This document shows positions 45,463 through 53,514 of a stretch of 64,000 bases of DNA, piece by piece. Positions within the stretch are counted from its first letter, which is position 1. Each line of letters opens with the position of its first letter. The DNA is from an uncultured Lachnospiraceae bacterium (GTDB lineage Bacteria > Bacillota > Clostridia > Lachnospirales > Lachnospiraceae), in contig CACZBK010000001.1 in assembly GCA_902779395.1 (NCBI GenBank), forward strand, positions 62,001 to 126,000. The letters run 5' to 3'. A model generated the notes under the pieces. It ran no database searches. It had not been told where the DNA came from and worked only from the letters and a program-made list of their open reading frames with translations. A program made the position numbers and the translations under genes.

Positions 45463-46536
45463 TCATGAATACTGTTTGCAGAATGACTCTATAAGAATTC
45501 GGGTACGCTTAAAGCAATCAAGCAGCTTTTCTGAAAAAACTCCCGCATCTCCGTTAATGATCATCGAATAAGCTTTATCCATATCAAAAGCATCACGATA
45601 GCTTCTGTCGGATATAAGTGAATCATATACATCTGCTATTGATACTATCTGAGCCTCTATAGGGATCGCGTCTCCGCTTAAATGATCAGGATATCCGCTT
45701 CCGTCATATTTCTCGTGATGATGCCGGCATATATTATAACTGACTTCTATATAATCCTTGTTTTGCAGTTCCCTGATCTGTTCCAGAATCTCACAGCCTC
45801 TGGTAGTATGACTTTTTACTACTTCAAATTCATCCGGAGTGAGTTTTCCGGGCTTCAATAAAATAGAATCCGGTATAGCTATCATCCCTATATCATGAAG
45901 AGCACTGGCGCTCTCTATAATTTCCATCTTTTCGGGTGTTAAGCGGTATTCCTTACCGTAAAGCTTTATCATCGCTTCGGCAATTATACGGGATATCCCT
46001 TTTATTTTCTTTATATGGGCATTCGATTCCAGATTACGGAATTCAACAATGGAACTCATAACCTCTATAAGCCTGTCGTTATATGCCTTAAGTTCCTGGT
46101 TCTTTTCCTTTATCTGGGCAGTCTGCTGACTTATTATGCTCTTTAACTGGGCACTGCTGTGATATAGTGATATCGTATTCTTAACCCTGCCGACCACTAT
46201 TTCGGGGGTAAACGGTTTCAGAATAAAATCTATCGCACCATTGTCATAGCATTCTTTTACAAGATCACTGTCCAAAGTCGTGGTCATCATAACCACAGGT
46301 ATACGGTCTGTTACCTTTTTAACCTTAAGCACCTTTAAAAGCGCACGGCCATCTATGACAGGCATATGCACATCCAAAAGGAGTATAGCCACGTCCTGAT
46401 GGTTTGCGAGCAGGTATTCCATAGCCTGTCTGCCGTTTTCAGTCACAGCCACTGTATAATCTTCCTGAAACAGACTTTTCAGAAAATTCCTGTTTTCCTC
46501 ATCATCATCCGATATCAGTATAGTAGATCGTGCCAT
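45463..46536 (-). CDS. Response regulator with HD-GYP phosphodiesterase domain
   Basis: A 357-residue protein. REC domain (1-120) with DDDEE, phospho-Asp in LLLDVHMP and Lys in LKPF. Coiled linker 120-165. HD-GYP domain with LHDIGMIAIPD, HH...HHHEKYDGSGYP and ADVYDSL: a full HD/GYP set, so probably an active cyclic-di-GMP hydrolase. Follows the fapA gene by 5 bases in the same operon. Confidence 0.93.
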   Translation of the reverse strand: MARSTILISDDDEENRNFLKSLFQEDYTVAVTENGRQAMEYLLANHQDVAILLLDVHMPVIDGRALLKVLKVKKVTDRIPVVMMTTTLDSDLVKECYDNGAIDFILKPFTPEIVVGRVKNTISLYHSSAQLKSIISQQTAQIKEKNQELKAYNDRLIEVMSSIVEFRNLESNAHIKKIKGISRIIAEAMIKLYGKEYRLTPEKMEIIESASALHDIGMIAIPDSILLKPGKLTPDEFEVVKSHTTRGCEILEQIRELQNKDYIEVSYNICRHHHEKYDGSGYPDHLSGDAIPIEAQIVSIADVYDSLISDRSYRDAFDMDKAYSMIINGDAGVFSEKLLDCFKRTRILIESFCKQYS

Positions 46537-46541
46537 TCAGA

Positions 46542-48512
46542 CTACCCCCTTATATCTTCAAAGATCACAGCTCTGCCCCGTGCAAAAAACCTGGATCTTT
46601 CAATATCCTTATCCAGCAGCCACGAATTGCCGCCTATCACCATTTTTGTATTTCTGTATGCGGTATCACTGACTTCTATTAATACACTGGATCCCTTACG
46701 GATCTCATCATCCATATCTTCCTGCGCTTCCTCTAATGCGGCATATTCCTTTTTCTGCTGTTCCAGAACATCCTGGAGTTTAATATAGATAGGATTGGTG
46801 CGTCCATTCAGAGCTCCCACCTTTCTGAGGACCTGATTCATGCCATCACGCACCTTTTCCATCTCTTCCTCAAGTTCTCTGCGCCGCTTACGAAGCTTAT
46901 TAAAGCTCTCATACCTGTCACTTAACAGCCCCACTTCAGCCTCTGTACGGGTACCATACTCGTTTCCGATATTGGCAGTCTTTATCCCCTCTCCGGCCAC
47001 AATATGTCCGCCGCAGATCAGATTTCTCCTGCCCCTGGTCGTGACCGTACCCTTACAGAAGACGTTACTGTTAAGTATATAATCGGCTTCAACGTTTCCT
47101 TCAGCCACTACATTCGCATTTTCCAGAAAGCCCGCAACAACATTTCCGCCGGCCTCAAGCTCTCCTTTTCCGTCCGGATTCATTCCGCGTCGGATGACCA
47201 CATCTCCTCCGGCCTTTATTATCGCAGCTTCTACGGAGCCGTCAATGATTATATCCCCTCCTGCCTGTAATACAGCGCTTTCAAGAACACTGCCATGAAC
47301 ATATATATCTCCATCAAAGGAAACATTCGTGCCATAGCCTACATCTTCTTTGAACTCAAGTCTCTCAACTATATTAAGGATGCCGTCCTTTACGCTGACA
47401 AGTCCTTCTTTTTTGGAGACATAGGTCACACCATCATCCAGTATACGTATCTTATCAAGTGAAAGACGGGGAAGATTCTTCCCTGAAACAGTAGGAAGAT
47501 CCATACCAAAGACGTTCCTTCCCATCTGCCCGGATGTAGCGGGATGATACAGCGCAACCCTCTGTCCGGGCTGCACAAAGCTGTACGTTCTCTGCGCCAT
47601 ATAATCTATACTGCCATCTTCATTTACATGCGGCCCGTCTCCGCTCTGATCTACAAAATACTCATACCAGCCATTCTCACCGATGACCGACTCAGAGCCC
47701 TTAGCCACCAGTACTTCCTCGCCTTCTTTTAAAGCCGCCGGGTCGATCTCATCTATCTTTAAACCCGAGCAGATCCCGTACAGGCTCAGAAGGATCTCCA
47801 GTTTCTTACGGGAATAATTATCCGGAAGCTTTTTCTTAAGCTTCATATAGGCTTCCATTCCGTCGTCCACCGTGGAAAGCGTGACTTCGGTATCCATATC
47901 AGTCACACACATATCCCAGGGTTCCTTGCCGTCCTTGATCTTTTTTAATTTCAGATCACGGTGGATACGCTGCATATCCGGAAGACTGTATATCAGCCGG
48001 GCATAACTGCCCACATCCAGACCTTCCATAAGACCCAGACGGATCTCTCTCATCTGGGTATCTTTATAGTATTTACTGGTATAATAAGAAACATCGAGTC
48101 CCTGTTCCAGACCGATGCGTATTTCCCTCATCTGCCGGAAGCTTAAGTCTGCACTGTCATAAAGGCTGACGTTCAGACCGCGTTTGATCCCCTTTTCTAT
48201 CTCATCAAGCTGTGGATATCCGTATACCGACTTGTCGTATTCATCAATACTCCTGACAGCCTCAGGCTTCTGTTCCGCACTGACAGAAATGCCTTCAATG
48301 TCTATGCTTCCCATCAGCTCTTTAAAAGCATCTTCGCTGCTGCCGAGGATAGATTCGGAATCACTCTTTATTTTATCATCAGAAGAGCTATCAGGAATAT
48401 TTACACTCCCGCCATTGTCCTGTTCGTTCTGAACACTCTCAAGGAGACTTAAAAGGTCATCATCACCTGCTAAAAGATCTCCGAGCCCTTCATCTAAAAT
48501 GATATCAGCCAT
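46542..48512 (-). CDS. FapA-family protein (DUF342)
   Basis: About 656 residues. N-terminal acidic region, then three repeats of the type REIRIGLEQGLDVSYY (about 100-185) and the FapA core (about 270-540) with right-handed parallel beta-helix repeats rich in AGGDIIIDGSVEAA. A coiled coil follows (about 545-600). FapA-like proteins are polymer-forming cytoskeletal or motility-linked proteins with unclear roles. ATG 48512 overlaps the upstream stop (ATGGCTGA). Confidence 0.85.
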   Translation of the reverse strand: MADIILDEGLGDLLAGDDDLLSLLESVQNEQDNGGSVNIPDSSSDDKIKSDSESILGSSEDAFKELMGSIDIEGISVSAEQKPEAVRSIDEYDKSVYGYPQLDEIEKGIKRGLNVSLYDSADLSFRQMREIRIGLEQGLDVSYYTSKYYKDTQMREIRLGLMEGLDVGSYARLIYSLPDMQRIHRDLKLKKIKDGKEPWDMCVTDMDTEVTLSTVDDGMEAYMKLKKKLPDNYSRKKLEILLSLYGICSGLKIDEIDPAALKEGEEVLVAKGSESVIGENGWYEYFVDQSGDGPHVNEDGSIDYMAQRTYSFVQPGQRVALYHPATSGQMGRNVFGMDLPTVSGKNLPRLSLDKIRILDDGVTYVSKKEGLVSVKDGILNIVERLEFKEDVGYGTNVSFDGDIYVHGSVLESAVLQAGGDIIIDGSVEAAIIKAGGDVVIRRGMNPDGKGELEAGGNVVAGFLENANVVAEGNVEADYILNSNVFCKGTVTTRGRRNLICGGHIVAGEGIKTANIGNEYGTRTEAEVGLLSDRYESFNKLRKRRRELEEEMEKVRDGMNQVLRKVGALNGRTNPIYIKLQDVLEQQKKEYAALEEAQEDMDDEIRKGSSVLIEVSDTAYRNTKMVIGGNSWLLDKDIERSRFFARGRAVIFEDIRG

Positions 48513-48939
48513 CAGATACCTCGTTTTCAAATAATTGCTTTCCTGTTTTCTTATTCAGAAAAGCTTTAAACTCTTCCTGATCAGGTTTTCCCGCAAATCC
48601 GGTCTTGTAGAGCAGTTGTACGTGTTCCGCCATGCCCTCTGCTTTTAACTGCAATACCAGTAATTCTTCTGTCTCGAACACCGACTCGATCGTACTGTAT
48701 TTAAAGAAAAAAGCCGTTTTGTTTACCTGCACATGGATCTGATCCGAATTAAATCTGACCACATTCACCACAGCTTTGCCATACTTATCCTGAAGCTCTC
48801 TCCAGTTCAGCCACTCCCTGAAAAGATAACCCATGAAATATATCCTTCGGAATTTCAGCTTCATATATCTTGCGTGATAATACTCTTTATGAAGCTTACG
48901 GGTAAGTATAAAGCGGTTTTCGTACATTAATTTGGCCAT
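48505..48939 (-). CDS. YcxB-like C-terminal-domain protein
   Basis: A 144-residue basic protein without membrane helices. The C-terminal half (about 75-135) shows AFFFKYSTIESVFETEELLVLQL... and an FKAFLNKKTG end, like the YcxB domain. Function unknown. Heads the operon with fapA and the HD-GYP regulator. Confidence 0.6.
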   Translation of the reverse strand: MAKLMYENRFILTRKLHKEYYHARYMKLKFRRIYFMGYLFREWLNWRELQDKYGKAVVNVVRFNSDQIHVQVNKTAFFFKYSTIESVFETEELLVLQLKAEGMAEHVQLLYKTGFAGKPDQEEFKAFLNKKTGKQLFENEVSDG

Positions 48940-49068
48940 ATTCTAAAGAATTATACTATACTAATTATGTAAATTACAAGTGCTCTGTCTAATTTGCTTA
49001 TTTTTCTGTACATCCGGGGAAAAAACGTGTATAATCGCTTAGTACAAAATATATATGAGGTAAACATA

Positions 49069-49767
49069 ATGAAAATATTTGCTATAGACAGCCCCCTTAT
49101 GAATATACTGAGTAAGATCGCCGATCTTATGATACTGAACCTTATTACTCTGGTGATGTGTGTACCGATAATAACGGCAGGGGCTTCCTTTACCGCCATG
49201 CACTATTGCTGCCTTAAGCTGGCACGCGGTCATGAGACCAGTATGGTCAAGCAGTTTTTCCATTCCTTCAAAGAGAATTTCAGACAGTCTACAGTTATAT
49301 GGCTGATATTTCTGGTAATAATGGCTTTTCTGGGACTTGATATCATGCTGATGTACAGCAATCCCTCGGAAATGAGCACCTTCATCTTCGGCGGTATCCT
49401 TGCCGTACTGATACTGATACTCTTCGGCGGCTGCATGGTTTATCCTTTACAGGCTAAATTCGCAAACCCTATATTCCAGACTATAAAAATGGGATTCTAT
49501 TTTTCCTTCAGACATTTTTTCAGGACCCTGCTGATGCTGGTGCTCAAGCTGATCCCACTGGCTTTGCTGCTCCTTGGAAACATCGGCATACTGCTCTTCC
49601 CGCTGATAATCTGCTTCTGCTTCTCAGCTCCGGGATTTGCCGCAGCCAGACTTTATGATAAGTCATTTCAGGAAGCTGAAGATGCTATTTATGCGAAACT
49701 GGCTGCCGAAAAAGGCGAAACAGATGATGATAAGATATTTACCGACGTCCCTGAGCAGACTTCATAA
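49069..49767 (+). CDS. YesL-like membrane protein (DUF624)
   Basis: About 232 residues with five or six membrane helices: N-terminal FAIDSPLMNILSKIADLMILN and PIITAGASFTAMHYC are the DUF624 signature. Often near CUT1 sugar importers; here the nearest importer is 12 kb away. SD gaggt before ATG 49069. Its 3' end overlaps the next gene on the other strand. Confidence 0.85.
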   Translation: MKIFAIDSPLMNILSKIADLMILNLITLVMCVPIITAGASFTAMHYCCLKLARGHETSMVKQFFHSFKENFRQSTVIWLIFLVIMAFLGLDIMLMYSNPSEMSTFIFGGILAVLILILFGGCMVYPLQAKFANPIFQTIKMGFYFSFRHFFRTLLMLVLKLIPLALLLLGNIGILLFPLIICFCFSAPGFAAARLYDKSFQEAEDAIYAKLAAEKGETDDDKIFTDVPEQTS

Positions 49768-50647
49768 GAGCGATCTCCTTTAATTTTTTCTCGACCTGTC
49801 TGCGCGCCTTATCCTTGTATTCTTTCTTTATCAGGAAGTATATATAAGAGTCGAGTACCATGCCCTGCGGCAGTCCCCTTCCTACCAGCTTAAAATTACA
49901 GAAGCCTTTTTCGATATAATCATTTATCTGCGTATCCGTGATAAATGACGGACGCTTTTTGCAGTCTTCAAAGCTCCTGATCTTTTTATTGGGACAGTCA
50001 AAAGGCGGTGCTATCTCAAATTCAAGCTGCTTGAGCGATTCATCACGGTAATGATCGACCCTCCTGGGACAATTCGGGTAACATATCTCATCCACCAGTA
50101 TCTCCACGCGGTCAGCCACGCCCTCAAGGCTCTTAAGCACTTCCTCATTATGGTTCAGATCATAATCCAGCACCACCATAAAGTAATCCTTTTCCAGCTC
50201 TTTCTTAAGGGCTTCCGGATCCGTGATCCTCTTGGTAGTAGATGATATATACTTGAAGTTCGGATATTTCTCTCTGAGATAATCTTCAAGAACGGGACGG
50301 TTGACCAGTACCTGGTTCATTCCGTTATCTGCCAGACGCATGATAAGATTGCACAGAGTATCATTAAGATGCTCCTCCGTGACCAGGGAATTGGTCCAGG
50401 TAAATCTGACAGGAACGCCCTCATCATTATATTCCTTAAGAGTCCTGATTATATCATTCTTTGAAGAAAAACCCAGAACCGTACGTCCCCCGTTCCAGAT
50501 GGCCCCGGGGAAGGTTCCGTACACACTGCCTGCGCAGTATCCGTCATGAAAATAGTAAGGGTATTCCTTCATCAGGCCGATGATCGTCTGATTCAGATTC
50601 TTCAGATAGCAGAAACCCGGCAGATGCCAGTAGATCTTTTTGTCCAT
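49739..50647 (-). CDS. Cys-rich hypothetical protein, paralog A (peptidase U32-like?)
   Basis: A 302-residue protein, strongly alike to the one at 50868. Shared blocks: HLPGFCY / HLPGLRY start, PVRFTWTNSLVTEEHLND, NGMNQVLVNRPVLEDYLR, VVLDYDLNHNEE, and a Cys motif CYPNCPRRVDHY. TIM-barrel-like strand spacing and the Cys/Arg motif recall U32 peptidases, but the full U32 signature is absent. Function unknown. SD gggggt before ATG. Confidence 0.6.
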   Translation of the reverse strand: MDKKIYWHLPGFCYLKNLNQTIIGLMKEYPYYFHDGYCAGSVYGTFPGAIWNGGRTVLGFSSKNDIIRTLKEYNDEGVPVRFTWTNSLVTEEHLNDTLCNLIMRLADNGMNQVLVNRPVLEDYLREKYPNFKYISSTTKRITDPEALKKELEKDYFMVVLDYDLNHNEEVLKSLEGVADRVEILVDEICYPNCPRRVDHYRDESLKQLEFEIAPPFDCPNKKIRSFEDCKKRPSFITDTQINDYIEKGFCNFKLVGRGLPQGMVLDSYIYFLIKKEYKDKARRQVEKKLKEIALMKSAQGRR

Positions 50648-50867
50648 TATGTACCCCCTTTTTCTCTACTCAACAAAACAGGAGATGATTTCCCTGCCTT
50701 GTTTCTTTCAGTATTATGCGACAGTATACAGGGAGATCATCCACATCAGCGGTAACCCAACATTGCTAAACTCAAGCTTCGCCTGCGGCTTGCTTTCGTT
50801 AATCTCCTCGGGTAAGTTCGCACTAAATTCGGACTGCGCTATCGCTCGCCCTCATTAAGTGCTCTAC

Positions 50868-51827
50868 TTAGGGCCACTTCGCAGGCCTCGGTTTGTTCAC
50901 TGTGATTATGCCTGCGCTCTTTAAGTTGCCTATGAGGCGCTGCCTTGCAAAGCCCTGATGCTCGGGCTTGAGCATAAAGAAACAATAGGTATCGATCAGG
51001 GAGAACAGGTTGGCTGTACGGCCTTCTATCTTGAAGTTTGTTATACCGGCAGGAATGTATTTCTCCCAGATATCCTCGGGTTTGATGAAGGTGGGATAAT
51101 CCTGTATGGTCCAGAGATTATTGGTCTCACCGTATTCGCAGTACCAGGGGATAAGCGGCTTCTGCTTATCTTTGGGAAGCTTGCGGTTTTCGATCGCGAT
51201 ACGCTCGTTGCGGGCTTCCTGCACATAATGCGCTCCTCTTCTGGGGCAGTTTGGTGTGCAGCAGGTATTTACCAGCACCTCCAGTTTTTCGGGGTGCTCA
51301 ACCTTATCCAGCAGATCCCAGCGGTTGTTAAGATTATAATCCAGCACCACATATTTGTAGTCTTTGGCGATCTCCGCATTCAGCTGGTCTATATCCTTTA
51401 TCTCCTTGCAGGTGGAACTGTTATATGCAAAATCGGGATATTTCTTACGCAGATATTCTTCAAGGATGGGGTTAAAGATCATTACCTCATTCATCCCGTT
51501 ATTGGCGCAATCCATACAATAATTGCAGTAGGGATCATCAAGATCCTTTTCGGTGATCTCGGGATTGGTCCAGGTATAACGGATGGGTATACCTTTGTCA
51601 TTAAGACTCCTGATAACGGCGTTGATGTATTTTCCGTCGCACTGGTCAAAACCGGCAAAACGCCCGCCCGTCCATAATGAAAGAGGAAATTCACCAAAGC
51701 AGGAGCCTATCTCAACGCCCTCACGGAACCATTCGGGAAACTGTTCCAGCATGGATATCCAGAACATGTTAAGCGGGTAATTATAACGGAGACCAGGTAA
51801 ATGAAATCGTGCTTTAACTTCTGACAT
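50868..51827 (-). CDS. Cys-rich hypothetical protein, paralog B (peptidase U32-like?)
   Basis: A 319-residue paralog of the upstream gene with the same order of blocks: IRYTWTNPEITEKDLDD, NGMNEVMIFNPILEEYLR, VVLDYNLNNR and CCTPNCPRRGAHY. It also has extra Cys in YCNYCMDCANNG. Tandem duplication with strong divergence of the ends suggests distinct partners or substrates. No membrane segment or signal peptide. Confidence 0.6.
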   Translation of the reverse strand: MSEVKARFHLPGLRYNYPLNMFWISMLEQFPEWFREGVEIGSCFGEFPLSLWTGGRFAGFDQCDGKYINAVIRSLNDKGIPIRYTWTNPEITEKDLDDPYCNYCMDCANNGMNEVMIFNPILEEYLRKKYPDFAYNSSTCKEIKDIDQLNAEIAKDYKYVVLDYNLNNRWDLLDKVEHPEKLEVLVNTCCTPNCPRRGAHYVQEARNERIAIENRKLPKDKQKPLIPWYCEYGETNNLWTIQDYPTFIKPEDIWEKYIPAGITNFKIEGRTANLFSLIDTYCFFMLKPEHQGFARQRLIGNLKSAGIITVNKPRPAKWP

Positions 51828-51853
51828 GTGATATCCTCCTTTTTATGACACCT

Positions 51854-51878
51854 TTGAGGACCGTCCCCGTGTCCTCAA
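51854..51878. repeat. Short hairpin, possibly dispersed repeat
   Basis: Perfect stem ttgaggac/gtcctcaa with a 9-base loop, overlapping the stop codon of the ABC ATPase gene. The sequence recalls small dispersed hairpins of Clostridia. No T-run, so not a plain terminator. Confidence 0.4.
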
Positions 51879-52840
51879 GAGTTATTGGTTTCGTCAGATG
51901 CCGCCTCACTCTCTGTCTTAGCTGCCTCCGGGCCGGAGATGACTATCTTGCCGTCCTGGAAGGCCACACGTACTTTGTTATCGCCCAGCTTAAGTCCCTG
52001 TATCATTTCCTGAGGCAGCTGCAGACGGCCTACGCGATCAAGCACCGCATATTCGTCCTGGGTATCCTCGGATCTCCAGTCAATGTCAGTCTCTGCCAGG
52101 CGGTCCTGATATGCTTCCTTAAGCACACGCTCGGAGCTTATCTTCCCGTCACGGATCGCGACCACGCGCTTAACCTTCTTGGAAAGCGCTATATCATGGG
52201 TAACGATAAGTATGGTCTGGCCGTTACGGTTTAATTCCGAAAAAACATCAAAAATATAATTTGCGGTAGCGGTATCCACGCTGCCGGTAGGTTCGTCCGC
52301 CAGGAGAAGCTGGGGTGAATTGGCCAGGGCTATAGCTATAGCCACACGCTGCTGCTCACCACCTGAAAGCATGTTCATGCGGTTGGCCTTTTTGTGTGCC
52401 ATACCCACCATCTCTAAAAGCTCCATGGCTTTTTCCCGCTTCTTTTTGCTGCTGGATATGTACATAGGCATCATAACATTTTCCAGCGCAGAAAGGAAGG
52501 GCAGCATGTTACGGCCGTTATTCTGCCATACAAATCCGACGGTATTACGCTTATAACGCACCAGCTCTTTTTCACTCATCGTGAAGAGATTGCCTCCGGC
52601 TACGAAAAGCGAGCCGGCGCTGGGCCTGTCCAGGCCGCCTATCATATTAAGGAAAGTTGATTTGCCGCTGCCGGAATTTCCGATTATCGCAGTCAGCTCT
52701 CCTCTTTCCACGCTAAGATCAAGTCCCTGCAGTGCAAGAACTTCAGTCTCTTTTGTCTTATAGATCTTAACAAGGTTATCCGCCTTGATCAGTACCTTGT
52801 CATCGGATCCTTTGTTTTCCGCCTCTTTATTCTCCTTCAC
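51875..52840 (-). CDS. ABC transporter ATPase with C-terminal AbrB-like domain
   Basis: A 321-residue MacB/LolD-type ATPase. Walker [10 protein letters not shown] near 55, Q-loop FVWQNN, signature [12 protein letters not shown], Walker [12 protein letters not shown]-loop VTHD. The tail (about 262-305) [13 protein letters not shown]...[16 protein letters not shown] has the swapped-hairpin AbrB pattern and could dimerise or bind DNA. It overlaps the preceding ATPase gene by 14 bases. Works with the permease and adaptors upstream. Confidence 0.85.
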   Translation of the reverse strand: MKENKEAENKGSDDKVLIKADNLVKIYKTKETEVLALQGLDLSVERGELTAIIGNSGSGKSTFLNMIGGLDRPSAGSLFVAGGNLFTMSEKELVRYKRNTVGFVWQNNGRNMLPFLSALENVMMPMYISSSKKKREKAMELLEMVGMAHKKANRMNMLSGGEQQRVAIAIALANSPQLLLADEPTGSVDTATANYIFDVFSELNRNGQTILIVTHDIALSKKVKRVVAIRDGKISSERVLKEAYQDRLAETDIDWRSEDTQDEYAVLDRVGRLQLPQEMIQGLKLGDNKVRVAFQDGKIVISGPEAAKTESEAASDETNNS

Positions 52841-53513
52841 TGACTCTCTCTCCGTTTGCCAGCTCGATCAGATAATCTGCCGCGCCCATAAGTCCCACAT
52901 CATGGGTTGTCATCAGTATCGAGATCCCTTCTTTTTTACTCATTTCCGCGAAAAGTCCCGCCACTCTGGCTGCCATAGCACTGTCCAGCTCTGCTGTGGG
53001 CTCATCCGCAAGTATCATCTTGGGCCTGTGTGCAAGAGCCCTGGCAATTGCCACACGCTGCTGTTCACCACCTGACATTTCTGCCGGCATATGTGTCATA
53101 CGGTTTCCAAGTCCCACCAGTTTAAGGCATTCCTCCACACGCTTATCGCGTTCCTTACCCGGCTTGATGCCTGCCATACGCATGGAAAATTCCACGTTCT
53201 GAAAAGCATTGAGGGAAGGTATCAATGAAACGGACTGGAATACAAAGCCCATCTTCTTCCTGCGAAGCTCTTCTTTTTTATAGTCGGTAAGCTTTGACAC
53301 GTCTTCACCGTCTATACGCACGGTGCCTCCCGTAGGCTTATCCAGCGTACAGATGATGTTTAAAAGCGTAGTCTTGCCGGATCCCGAGCGTCCCTTAAGT
53401 ATCACAAAAGAAGACTCCGGAATAGCGGCATTGATATGCTTCAGCGCCTGGAATTCGCCACCCGGCACCTGAAACGTACGCGATACATCCAATACTTCGA
53501 TAATATTCCCCAT
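52827..53513 (-). CDS. ABC transporter ATPase (MacB/LolD-like)
   Basis: About 228 residues. Walker A GRSGSGKTT near 40, signature [12 protein letters not shown], Walker B MILADEPTAE, H-loop TTHD. ATG 53513 is right after the permease stop, with SD gagagg; an upstream frame lacks one. First of two ATPases for one permease gene. Confidence 0.92.
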   Translation of the reverse strand: MGNIIEVLDVSRTFQVPGGEFQALKHINAAIPESSFVILKGRSGSGKTTLLNIICTLDKPTGGTVRIDGEDVSKLTDYKKEELRRKKMGFVFQSVSLIPSLNAFQNVEFSMRMAGIKPGKERDKRVEECLKLVGLGNRMTHMPAEMSGGEQQRVAIARALAHRPKMILADEPTAELDSAMAARVAGLFAEMSKKEGISILMTTHDVGLMGAADYLIELANGERVSEGE

Positions 53514-53514
53514 C

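Noticed and set aside
50755-50870. GC-rich stretch with partial palindromes between the two Cys-rich paralogs
   Set aside because: Looks like a dispersed intergenic repeat, but only one copy is visible in the window, so the repeat nature cannot be shown.
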